Shown piece after piece: positions 5,699 to 14,430 of a DNA stretch of 34,668 nucleotides (the first letter of the stretch is position 1; every line of letters starts with the position of its first letter). The stretch is from Candidatus Woesearchaeota archaeon. GTDB taxonomy: Archaea; Nanobdellota; Nanobdellia; Woesearchaeales; GW2011-AR9. The notes below the pieces were generated by a model, which saw only the letters and a program-made list of their open reading frames with translations, was not told the DNA's origin and did no database searches. Where the stretch lies: the NCBI GenBank assembly GCA_013204355.1, contig JABMOA010000039.1:1-34668 (forward strand). The letters are read 5' to 3'. Both the position numbers and the translations under genes were made by a program.

Positions 5699-8600
5699 AT
5701 GAAAAAAAGAGGATTGATGTTAGTTGTACTTTTAGTTCTGTCTATATTTTATAGTGCGATGGTTCTGGGTGAGACAAATAAAACAGATGTTAAATTAGAA
5801 AAGTATACTGAATATAAAGCAATTGCTATTAAAAATAATTGTGATGATAAAGAAGAGTGTGAAAAAAAAGAAACACATGTTAATAAGTATTGTGCAGAAT
5901 CAAGTTCTGAGAGTTGTGGTTTTGGTGATGAATGTGATGATGTTGAGATCGGCTGGCCGGATAGTGGACAAAGCTGTATTATTTATTCTTATGAATTGGA
6001 TGGTGGAGGGGATGATGAATGTGTAAGTGCTACTGTACTTACTGGACTTAATGTAAATGAACAATACACTTCTCTTGGAGAAAAAAAAGATATATTAAGT
6101 ACTGATTTTGATGATTTTGTAGATGGGGGGACCAGTAGTGCAGTTCTGGCAGGTGCTGGTGCTGGTGCTGGAATAGGTTCAGTTTTTCCGGTAATAGGGA
6201 CTTTGATAGGTGCTGCAGTTGGTGCTGTAGTGGGTTTGGTTACAAGTATTGCATTAAATATATTTGGAGGTAATGCGGATGCAAAGACTGCTCTTCAATA
6301 TGCTCCTTTTAATTTTAAAGATCAAAATGGAGTTCTTTGTGGAAGTAATAAAAAATGGGTACAATGTGATGAAGGACATAAAGATGCTCTTTACTGGGTC
6401 AATTTTGAAATTCCTATTGAATTAGATGATGGGACTCAACTGAAAAAAACAATCCCTACTCTTCTTTATGAATGTAAGGATTTAGGAAATAATGAAGGAT
6501 TCACCTGGCAAATAAAAGAAGATAGAGATAATGACAAAGATGGATGGACAAAGGCTCAAGGAGATTGTAGTGATTATGGGTATCTAGACCCTTATTTAGG
6601 TTGTCCTGTCTTATCTGAAGAAGATTATCAAGGTCAAACAAAAGAATTTATTCGTGGAAAAGTTAAAGATTTATGTGGTGACCCTGAGTTCTCTTTTTGT
6701 TCAATGTGTACAAATCCTGGAGCAAATGAAATTTGTGGCGATAAAATTAATAATGATTGTAAAGCCCCTTCTGGAGTTATTGATGTTTTTAATTTCCTAG
6801 AAGGAGAAACCAACGACGATTGTAATCTTAATCAAGATGCATGTCGTCAAGATAAAAATCAAAATAATTTTGTAAATGAAAAATTATCTTATGAATCTGG
6901 GTCTAAAGGTTCAAGTACAGGGTTCTGTTGTGGAGCTGGTGGACTTGATGATGTAGGAAAATCTTGGTCTAATGACGATGGTGGTTTTGTGTGTATTAAT
7001 AATGATCCAACTCTTATTGGTGGTGTGAAACTTAGTGATCAATTATGTCCTTCTGGAGAAAATTGGTGTTTAATTTCTGCAACACAAAATCCATTTAAAG
7101 TATTTACAATTAATAAACCTGGTGAGGAAGCCTATGATATTGTGTCAAACAGCGAAGGATGGTATCAATGTAAAGATAATGTTCAAAATTTAGAAGCACC
7201 ATCTTTAAATGTGGAAAATCAAAAATTTTCAAACAGATTTCAATGTTATAAAGAAGGAGATAGATGGAGTTGGGCCGAATGTTTTGGTGAAGGTTCGCCT
7301 AAGAAAAATGATAATGTTAAAGGAAGATATACTGGTCAATCTTTATACACACTTCCTTTAATCAAAGGAAAAGAAAATGAACAAGGTCAAAATATTTTAA
7401 AAGGTGATGGTGTTACAATTGATGTTCAATCTAATTTTAAAGATTGGTATGGTGCAGATACAACATTAGATTTTGAAGGTTACGATTCTTTAGAATTTTT
7501 TGTAAAATATGAAAACCCAGACAATTTAAAATTGCCTGCTGGTCTCACCTTAGAAATATTTGGGCCACAAAATAAAAAATATTATTCTTCTGGTGTTTTA
7601 GGATTTGCGCAAAACGGATTCTTTAGTGAAAATTCTTCTATGCATATTAAAGTTCCAATTCAACCTTACAAAGGTGTCAAAACAATTTCCTTGAAAACCT
7701 TGAATCAACAAAATGCATTTGAATTACAAGGTATGTTTTTAAGTAAAGGTGAAACACAATTTTGTTCAGGGATTGATGATCGTGAACAATCCAATTGGTT
7801 AGAAAATTTAGACCAAGGAGATGCAGAAACATTTTTTGCAACAAGCGAATCATTGTGTAAATCATTATATGGAGATAATGCATGGTTAGGAAATGATGAA
7901 TCCGTAGATATTGAAACAGCTAATTGTTGTGGAAATGTTGCAAACGAATATTATGATGGTGCTTCTGCAACAGAAACAGGGTGTTGGAATTCTCAACCTT
8001 TAGGAATTGGAGATACTTCCATGGACATTAAATTCACTGTAAGTTCAGCAGAAAAACAATTTGATGTGAAGTTCCCTGAAAAATCAGTGAGTTTTACATA
8101 TACTACACATACAGGAAATTATTATTTAACAGGGGAAGGAACTGCAGGCAAGATTGATCCTGAATCATTAGGTAAAGATTCCAGTGCAATTTATTGTTTG
8201 GAGAAAGATTATGGAGGGGATTGTGTAAAATGGAAAGAAGAAACAGTTACTTCAGATCCTATTACAAAAACAATTTCTTTTAAAGGTGAATCTCAGAAAG
8301 TTGAAGAAATAACAATCAATAAAGCTGAACATAGATTGACTTACATGGGCGATTTTTATGGTGAGATTACAATTAATTCAGAGGATGAAGATGTTGTATT
8401 GTCTTTCTATGCTCCATTACAAGGGGATTCTTGGGATAAGATATTACCAGTAAATGAATTAAGAAGTTTATTTGAAAACAAAGTCTACATCATGGCTGAT
8501 TATAAAACAATTGAAGCTAACGAATTAACACCCATTCAGAAAACACAAGAATTAATTTATTCATGTACCAAAGATGAATGTCTTTTCCCGCTTCCTGGAG

Positions 8601-10483
8601 AAGCACCATACACCGTTACAAACCCACATCCAGAATTGTATGAGTTATATTTTGTAACAGGGTCAGACAAAGCTAGTGAACATTTTATTGGGACTGAAAG
8701 GACGTTTGATAAAAAAGCTAACCTGAAAGTAAAGAAAGTTGCACAACAGATTATTTATGATGGCGAATTCTTTGGATGTAGCGCAGTAGATTATTTGATT
8801 GGAGAAGGCAAATTAAAAGAAGAAAATAATCTTAAACATTGTGCTGTGAAGGGAGATGCATTCTGTGCATACTCTGTGTCAGAAGGTGATAATAAAGAAG
8901 TTCTTTCTACAATCAATTCATGGAGTAAAGTAGATGAAACTAAAGTTGGATATGATAATACAGATTCTTTTAACTTTAATAATCCGGAAGATTCTTTCCT
9001 AACTTTAAAGGAAGCGAACTACAAAGCGAATGAACGTAATTCTTCATCTGGCGCTGTACCTGCACGAAATATTTTATCTAATGCTTTATTTATTCCAAGT
9101 GGATCTGAGTTACCTCATTGGGAAATTCTTGCGCAAGGCTCTTTAAAGAAAAATGAACAATTGAATCTTGAAGGTACAAAAGTAAATTTAGATGCGGGCG
9201 AAACATTAAGGTCAGAAAGAATCGCAGTTGTACCCGGTACATTACATTTTGTTCATAATGGAACTTGTGAAGCTTCACTTAATATTATTGATAAAGATGG
9301 GAAATCTAGCGATGCCACATTACCTGAATTTAAAATTGAACAAACATCATATCTTGCATTATCTTTTGAAGGTCCTTGTAGCGTTGAGAAACCAATGCTT
9401 CAATATAGGGACGATGAAGCACCCGCAGAATTTTATTTCCAAGATTTATATCCAGCACGCGCTGGTGCAGCATGTTGTGCAGAGAATGGATGTTGGAATG
9501 GATTTGCATGTGTTGAAGAGATGTCTTCTCTTTCAAATTTCTATGAACCCACAGGTGACAATAGAAATTATAGGTGTGTTGAAGGAGATTGGGTCAACGT
9601 TCCTGCAAACAAAGATTGGATTGAAGATAAGGCAGGATTTTGTCAATCAAAATCACAATGTTTTGTTTTATCTGAAGATGATGGTGGGACTGCAGCGAAT
9701 TCAGCAGCTTCGTTTATTGATGGGTTATATCCAAATTGTATTGACTCTGGGGAATATATTTTAGACAATTATTGTAATGAAGGTGTGTGGACTTCACGGA
9801 CAAAATTTATTGCAGAATCTTTATTAGATGTTGCAGGAAGTAATGATTATTCATTATATTGTACAAACTATCAAGACACTTTATTACATTTAGATGGGAA
9901 AGAGAACCAAATTGCAGGAACCAATTTAGAAACTGTGAAAAAAGAATTAGGGTTAGGCGAAGCAATTGGTGGTGGGCCAGCCGAAGAAATTATCAGGTCT
10001 TGTTTCTCAGATATCAAAGGCGAAGAAGCAGGCCGTTTACTAAACAAAGGTGAAAATAGTTGTATCAATAATGTATGTATCTTAAAGCAAGGTGATAAAA
10101 CCATTATGGGTACAACATTAAATCATCCTTTAGATGACCCTGAAAAATCTTTCTTAATTGCATTAGATATTCCTCCTCAAAAATTAAATGAGATTTGTCA
10201 GACGGGCGAAGGTTTTGTATTATGCGATTTATCTAAAGTAAATCAGGAAGGAGATTTATGGTATAACAAAAATTTAAATGCTATTATTTATAGTAAAGAT
10301 GGTGTGAACTTGAAGAAATCAGGATTAGTAAGTTTCTTCAGTAAATTGTTTGGGGCAGATGATAAAGTAAATCCGTTTGCAGAATTCAAAAGTTTTAGAG
10401 ATATTTATTCCCTAAACATCAATAACAAAGAAATTGTAGGTATTAAACAACTACGGGCATCTAACAGTTCTGCAATTGTATAA
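5699..10483 (+). CDS. Giant Cys-rich secreted protein, probably truncated by an in-frame stop
   Basis: 1594 residues with an N-terminal signal peptide (MKKRGLMLVVLLVLSIFYSA, cleavage about residue 24). No recognised enzyme domain. A Gly/Ala-rich hydrophobic stretch (147-191) of repeated GAGAG and GAAVGAVVGL resembles a glycine zipper and could insert in a membrane. Residues 341-376 (CGDKINNDC, then ETNDDC) resemble the MopE-type metal-binding motif. The rest has many CC and C-x2-C pairs and beta-rich segments, suggesting disulfide-stabilised extracellular domains; no C-terminal anchor is seen. TAA at 10481-10483 ends the frame, but the same frame continues open for 70 codons to TAG at 10694. 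First gene of the surface cluster. Function unknown; extracellular location is inferred from the signal peptide. Confidence 0.85.
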   Translation: MKKRGLMLVVLLVLSIFYSAMVLGETNKTDVKLEKYTEYKAIAIKNNCDDKEECEKKETHVNKYCAESSSESCGFGDECDDVEIGWPDSGQSCIIYSYELDGGGDDECVSATVLTGLNVNEQYTSLGEKKDILSTDFDDFVDGGTSSAVLAGAGAGAGIGSVFPVIGTLIGAAVGAVVGLVTSIALNIFGGNADAKTALQYAPFNFKDQNGVLCGSNKKWVQCDEGHKDALYWVNFEIPIELDDGTQLKKTIPTLLYECKDLGNNEGFTWQIKEDRDNDKDGWTKAQGDCSDYGYLDPYLGCPVLSEEDYQGQTKEFIRGKVKDLCGDPEFSFCSMCTNPGANEICGDKINNDCKAPSGVIDVFNFLEGETNDDCNLNQDACRQDKNQNNFVNEKLSYESGSKGSSTGFCCGAGGLDDVGKSWSNDDGGFVCINNDPTLIGGVKLSDQLCPSGENWCLISATQNPFKVFTINKPGEEAYDIVSNSEGWYQCKDNVQNLEAPSLNVENQKFSNRFQCYKEGDRWSWAECFGEGSPKKNDNVKGRYTGQSLYTLPLIKGKENEQGQNILKGDGVTIDVQSNFKDWYGADTTLDFEGYDSLEFFVKYENPDNLKLPAGLTLEIFGPQNKKYYSSGVLGFAQNGFFSENSSMHIKVPIQPYKGVKTISLKTLNQQNAFELQGMFLSKGETQFCSGIDDREQSNWLENLDQGDAETFFATSESLCKSLYGDNAWLGNDESVDIETANCCGNVANEYYDGASATETGCWNSQPLGIGDTSMDIKFTVSSAEKQFDVKFPEKSVSFTYTTHTGNYYLTGEGTAGKIDPESLGKDSSAIYCLEKDYGGDCVKWKEETVTSDPITKTISFKGESQKVEEITINKAEHRLTYMGDFYGEITINSEDEDVVLSFYAPLQGDSWDKILPVNELRSLFENKVYIMADYKTIEANELTPIQKTQELIYSCTKDECLFPLPGEAPYTVTNPHPELYELYFVTGSDKASEHFIGTERTFDKKANLKVKKVAQQIIYDGEFFGCSAVDYLIGEGKLKEENNLKHCAVKGDAFCAYSVSEGDNKEVLSTINSWSKVDETKVGYDNTDSFNFNNPEDSFLTLKEANYKANERNSSSGAVPARNILSNALFIPSGSELPHWEILAQGSLKKNEQLNLEGTKVNLDAGETLRSERIAVVPGTLHFVHNGTCEASLNIIDKDGKSSDATLPEFKIEQTSYLALSFEGPCSVEKPMLQYRDDEAPAEFYFQDLYPARAGAACCAENGCWNGFACVEEMSSLSNFYEPTGDNRNYRCVEGDWVNVPANKDWIEDKAGFCQSKSQCFVLSEDDGGTAANSAASFIDGLYPNCIDSGEYILDNYCNEGVWTSRTKFIAESLLDVAGSNDYSLYCTNYQDTLLHLDGKENQIAGTNLETVKKELGLGEAIGGGPAEEIIRSCFSDIKGEEAGRLLNKGENSCINNVCILKQGDKTIMGTTLNHPLDDPEKSFLIALDIPPQKLNEICQTGEGFVLCDLSKVNQEGDLWYNKNLNAIIYSKDGVNLKKSGLVSFFSKLFGADDKVNPFAEFKSFRDIYSLNINNKEIVGIKQLRASNSSAIV

Positions 10484-10696
10484 TATAAAGGGTTTGACAC
10501 GCCAATCTGTGATTTTGCAGATGCCGATCAGGTTAATGTAGAAGGATTGAAAGTACAGTTATTACAAAAGGTTGGTAATGAACAAAAATTAACATGTGTG
10601 ATTAATGAAAGTTCTCAAAAAGTAGAAGTAGTTTCTTCTCAAGATGCAATCAACGAATTCTGGCCACAATTGACAGGGAAATTACGAGTTGAATAG
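10484..10696 (+). pseudogene. Post-stop continuation of the 1594-residue protein
   Basis: Directly after TAA, the same reading frame runs 70 codons (YKGFDTPICDFADADQVNVE near its start, INEFWPQLTGKLRVE at its end) before TAG at 10694-10696. It has protein-like composition and no start codon of its own near the beginning. A GAA-to-TAA change would join it to the upstream protein. It could be a true nonsense mutation, a sequencing or assembly error, or read-through. Confidence 0.7.
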
Positions 10697-10697
10697 G

Positions 10698-10703
10698 TTT
10701 TTT
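10698..10703 (+). terminator. T-run after the giant secreted protein gene
   Basis: Six T residues begin 1 base after the TAG that closes the post-stop continuation. Archaeal transcription often ends at T-runs. Placement after the TAG rather than the TAA supports the longer ancestral reading frame. Confidence 0.35.
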
Positions 10704-10722
10704 ATTCATTCATTCTAGAATA

Positions 10723-10732
10723 AATTTATAAG
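10723..10732 (+). promoter_or_regulatory. TATA box for 846-residue membrane-anchored protein gene
   Basis: AATTTATAAG about 23-32 bases upstream of the ATG at 10755, predicting a leaderless message. Confidence 0.5.
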
Positions 10733-10754
10733 TATCTTTTTCTTCTCTTATAAG

Positions 10755-13295
10755 ATGGACAAAAAGAGGCAGATTGTTTTTTCTAGTAATAAAGCTCAAG
10801 TTACAGTATTTATTATCATGGGAATCATTCTCCTTTTTGTTTTTATTGCGATTATTGCATTTACTTCCCAACTTCAAAAAGAAGAATTCTCAGCAGCTGA
10901 AGAACAAGCATTTAATCAAATGTTTGAAAAGGAAGCGCTACGGATTTTTGTGGAAGATTGTTTACGGGATTCTTTACAAGATGGATTAATTATTGTAGGT
11001 GAACAAGGAAAAATATGGGAAGGTCAACCAGGAGGGGTAACTACCTTTGTTGAAGGTGTCAATGGGATGAAGTTAGCTGACGGAACACAAGTTGCATACG
11101 CACTTGAAAACAAGAAATATCCTCAACATCAGAACGCATATCCTTGTAAGAACGATACATCTTCACCTGAATTTTGTAGATATGAATTTCCTGATACTTC
11201 TTTAGGATTTGGGGAATTAACATTACGTGCAAGTTCTATTACTAACGATTTGCAACGATTCTTAGGTACAAAGACACAAGAATGTGTAGAAACATACACC
11301 AAAGAAAATATTTCAAGTAAAGCAAAGATTGAATCAACAGATGTTGACATTAAATTATCATTATTGAATGATGGGATTGCTGTGAAAGCAAATTACCCTT
11401 TAAAATTTTCACTTGATAATCAAGACTTTTTCCATTTGTCAAGTTTTGACTTTTTTTATTCTACACAGTTTAAACAACTTCTTGATGCCGCTGTTTTAAT
11501 ACCTTTAGAACGAGATTTTAGATATCTTGATTTTGAATTTACAGAAGAAACATTAAAGAAACCAACATTTACATATGCAAACAAACAACAATTTTCTTCG
11601 TGTGACCCTTTCCAGAATAATCCTTTTTTATTTTTCTGTCAACAAGGATTGAATGCAGATCAATATAATAATCTTGGGATCTCCCTTACAAAATCTAGTT
11701 TTGGCGGTGACGATTTATTCACCTTCACACCGTCCAGTTCTTTAATCGTCAACCGTCCAGGCGATTACCATTTTAATGTATTACGTCAAAATAGACCACC
11801 TGCATTAGATTATATAGAACGATTTAGTTGTCCTCTTTCAGATTATGATTATCTTGTTGTGAAAGATGACCCAAAATTAGGCACTGTTGAATTTACACCA
11901 TTTGCAAAGGATCCTGATGAGGATTCAAAAGAATTTAAGTTTGTGAATGGGGTGTTTAAGTTTGAGGAATCTAATGGGACAGTCAAAGTTTCTGCAGAAG
12001 ACCTAAAAGATTTAGAAGGAGTTAACATGTTTTCTATTAAATCAATAGATGAACACGGGTTGGAAGATGTACAAGATGTACGGGTGTTAATTGATCGACC
12101 ATTACAAACCAACTTACAAGTGGATTATCCTTATAATTTCACCCAAAATTATTCATCTTACAAGGAATATTTAGGTAATAATGATATCCTTTTAATTTCA
12201 CGTGAAGATCCTGTATTCATTAATATTTCAACGCCAGGAACATCATTGAAAGGTGCAGTTCCTTCAGTACAATTAATTTTTGAAGGTAATAATGAAAAAT
12301 TTACCTCTTTAATCCCTTTAAATTTAAAAGACGCATGTTTTGCATTTCCTTCATCGCTTGGGAAAAAATCATTATGTGATTTAGATTCCTATAAAAGCAT
12401 GTTCAACGAATGGGATAAATTATTAGCAAAATCTGATCTTGCATTTAAGAATCCGACTCCTACTGGAAAATTATTTTTAAACACAACTACAAATTATTGT
12501 AGTGAACAAGAAGTTTCATCTATGAAAGAAATTAACGTTGCCATTGTTGCATGTTTATCACACAGAAATCCTACGCATCCTTATCCCTATGTAAGAGATG
12601 ACCCTAACGAATATTACAAATATAAATTTCCTGTTGGAGAAGACGGGACTGATTTCAGTAAGAATGTAGGGAAGGAAGATATTAATCCATTTATGGCGTC
12701 AAATATTTGTTGTGCTAGCAATAAAATTCAAACAGCTGGTGCGACATGTTTCATAAATCCAGAACCAGGATGTTATGGAAGGGTTAAAGATTTTACAATT
12801 TCAATAAACTCTAAAAAAAATAACCCTTCTGGATTTTCAGGATATGTGAAAGAAACACAAGTTGCAACCTGTGATGGTGTAAGAGGAAATATTTGTGGTG
12901 GGGAAAAAGAATATAAATTAGAATACAATCAATTAACTTGTGGAAATTCTAGTTTGACAGGTTGTCAAACAATTGCATCTGCATGTCAAAACCAACCGGC
13001 GTATGGATATCCTCAGAAAGATGGTGAGGCAATAGGATGGTGTTATGGTACCATGGGTTGTCAATCTTTATGTCCATCTGGATCAGAAGTAGTAGATCTC
13101 ACTGCAGTAACTACACCTTCAAAAGCTTATGATGCAAATATTGTTGCTAAAACAAAATTAATTACCAATAGTAAAGATTTAAATTTGGGATGCGGTTGTA
13201 ATTCTCAAACAGAAGCAAAAGCGTGTGATGGGAATTTTGATGGAATTTTTGCAGGTCAATGTCGTGGAGGAAAATGTGATGAAGCGAAAGGTTAG
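10755..13295 (+). CDS. Large extracellular protein with prepilin-like N-terminal anchor
   Basis: 846 residues. The N-terminus has basic residues, then NKAQVTVFIIMGIILLFVFI, a helix at about 16-38. The (G/A)Q-V-T-x-F pattern next to the helix resembles archaeal class III (prepilin-like) signal sequences. The rest should be outside the cell. Around residues 352-450 a segment with VEFTPFAKDPDEDSKEFKF and FSIKSIDEHGLEDVQDVRV looks like an Ig/cadherin-type beta sandwich. The last 180 residues are Cys-rich (several CC, C-x-C and C-x3-C groups), ending GCGCN and CRGGKCDEAKG. The stop lies 17 bases inside the next gene, so they are coupled. Not a recognised family; a minor pilin or adhesin role is inferred. 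Confidence 0.82.
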   Translation: MDKKRQIVFSSNKAQVTVFIIMGIILLFVFIAIIAFTSQLQKEEFSAAEEQAFNQMFEKEALRIFVEDCLRDSLQDGLIIVGEQGKIWEGQPGGVTTFVEGVNGMKLADGTQVAYALENKKYPQHQNAYPCKNDTSSPEFCRYEFPDTSLGFGELTLRASSITNDLQRFLGTKTQECVETYTKENISSKAKIESTDVDIKLSLLNDGIAVKANYPLKFSLDNQDFFHLSSFDFFYSTQFKQLLDAAVLIPLERDFRYLDFEFTEETLKKPTFTYANKQQFSSCDPFQNNPFLFFCQQGLNADQYNNLGISLTKSSFGGDDLFTFTPSSSLIVNRPGDYHFNVLRQNRPPALDYIERFSCPLSDYDYLVVKDDPKLGTVEFTPFAKDPDEDSKEFKFVNGVFKFEESNGTVKVSAEDLKDLEGVNMFSIKSIDEHGLEDVQDVRVLIDRPLQTNLQVDYPYNFTQNYSSYKEYLGNNDILLISREDPVFINISTPGTSLKGAVPSVQLIFEGNNEKFTSLIPLNLKDACFAFPSSLGKKSLCDLDSYKSMFNEWDKLLAKSDLAFKNPTPTGKLFLNTTTNYCSEQEVSSMKEINVAIVACLSHRNPTHPYPYVRDDPNEYYKYKFPVGEDGTDFSKNVGKEDINPFMASNICCASNKIQTAGATCFINPEPGCYGRVKDFTISINSKKNNPSGFSGYVKETQVATCDGVRGNICGGEKEYKLEYNQLTCGNSSLTGCQTIASACQNQPAYGYPQKDGEAIGWCYGTMGCQSLCPSGSEVVDLTAVTTPSKAYDANIVAKTKLITNSKDLNLGCGCNSQTEAKACDGNFDGIFAGQCRGGKCDEAKG

Positions 13296-14367
13296 TTTTA
13301 TAGTTGTACTTTTGATTTTATCTTCATTAATAATTATACCTTCCTTAGCTTCTGCTGTAAATGGGTGTTTTGTTGATAAAGAAAGTAGTAAATATTGTAC
13401 AGATATTTCAGATATTGAAGCGCAAGAAGAATGTTCTTTTTCGGATACATGTGATTTAACTTTGGATTTTTTAGAAGACCAATTGTGTACTTTTGTGGAT
13501 GAATGCCAAAAAATTTTGTGTAAAAGTTCGTGTAAGGTGGAATATAGAGGCCAATGTGTCTTTGGTGAAGTTCCACAAGGTGATGAACAAGAATGGTGTT
13601 CTTCTGGGTGTTGTCAATTTACATTTGGAAATCAGGAGTATTGTCAATCAACACCAGGTCAATGGAAATGTGAAGTTGAAGCTATTAACAGAGATCAAAC
13701 AACATACGGATTTGAATCTAATGCTAATTGTGAAACGTCTTGTCAAGATTTTACATATCAAGCTACATCCTATCCAGTAAGTATAAGTAAAAAACAATTT
13801 ACAACAATTTTATTAGAAGAATCAAAAAAACCTGTAAAAAAAGAAACTTCACCTCCTAAAGAAGCGAAAAATGAAGATGAAAAAGAAAGTAGTTTCTCAT
13901 TTTTCTGGTGGATATTAATCATTGGATTAATTATTTTGATTGCTGTGAAATGGAAATCTTGGTTTAAATCTGACGATGGAAATCTTGTTGAAGAAGGTTA
14001 TGCTCCAAAATCACCAGGCCTTTTCTCTCCTTTTCTTTCAAATCCTTTCACAAAAGCACGTATCAAAAAAATGAAACGCGAACATAAACATAAGCGTAAA
14101 GAGCAACGTATGGAAAATTTATTCGGTGAAGCAGGATTGACATTACCTAAGGAAGTGAAACCTTCCCAAAATTTTGAAGAGTTAGAACGACGAATCAAAA
14201 ATGCTAAAGTTCCAATAATTAATACTTATGTGACAAAACTGAATCAGATTGCAAATCAGCGTGAACGGAAGGAAAAAAATACATTTAACACGCTTAAAGA
14301 ACTACAAAAACGTGAACAAAGCGAAGTTTTCAAAAAATTAAGGCAAATATCTCAAAAAAATAAATAA
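13279..14367 (+). CDS. Cys-rich ectodomain protein with one C-terminal membrane helix and cytoplasmic tail
   Basis: The start chosen is the ATG at 13279 (MKRKVSFIVVLLILSS), because it gives a clean signal peptide and has GGAGG at 13266-13270; an upstream in-frame ATG at 13225 would add 18 unlikely residues. 362 residues: signal peptide to about 25; Cys-rich domain to about 165 with a CxxGCCQ core; a Lys/Glu-rich linker; membrane helix at about 205-226 (FFWWILIIGLIILIAV); then a basic, helical cytoplasmic tail of about 135 residues ending VFKKLRQISQKNK. The Cys pattern and tail ending are shared with the 2055-residue protein that follows, so the two are paralogues differing in ectodomain size. 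Confidence 0.83.
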   Translation: MKRKVSFIVVLLILSSLIIIPSLASAVNGCFVDKESSKYCTDISDIEAQEECSFSDTCDLTLDFLEDQLCTFVDECQKILCKSSCKVEYRGQCVFGEVPQGDEQEWCSSGCCQFTFGNQEYCQSTPGQWKCEVEAINRDQTTYGFESNANCETSCQDFTYQATSYPVSISKKQFTTILLEESKKPVKKETSPPKEAKNEDEKESSFSFFWWILIIGLIILIAVKWKSWFKSDDGNLVEEGYAPKSPGLFSPFLSNPFTKARIKKMKREHKHKRKEQRMENLFGEAGLTLPKEVKPSQNFEELERRIKNAKVPIINTYVTKLNQIANQRERKEKNTFNTLKELQKREQSEVFKKLRQISQKNK

Positions 14368-14393
14368 TTTCTACGTCTTTACTTACACGCAAA

Positions 14394-14403
14394 CCTTATA
14401 AAC
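14394..14403 (+). promoter_or_regulatory. TATA box for 2055-residue protein operon
   Basis: CCTTATAAAC lies 28-37 bases upstream of the ATG at 14431; a second AT-rich TTTTATATC follows at 14412-14420 but is too close to the start to act as the main TATA box. Confidence 0.45.
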
Positions 14404-14430
14404 AATAACTCTTTTATATCCCTTGTATAA

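Noticed and set aside
9228..9764. Plus-strand frame of 178 codons inside the 1594-residue gene
   Set aside because: Out of frame with the signal-peptide protein, with no promoter and shadow-like composition (rich in Leu, His, Ile).
10481..10483. Genome-wide recoding of TAA to explain the open frame after the stop
   Set aside because: TAA is a normal stop for many other genes in the window, such as the ThiS-like, RPA and several pilin-like genes.
13225..13278. Upstream ATG for the 362-residue protein
   Set aside because: It would put 18 residues before a clean signal peptide, while the internal ATG at 13279 has GGAGG at good spacing.
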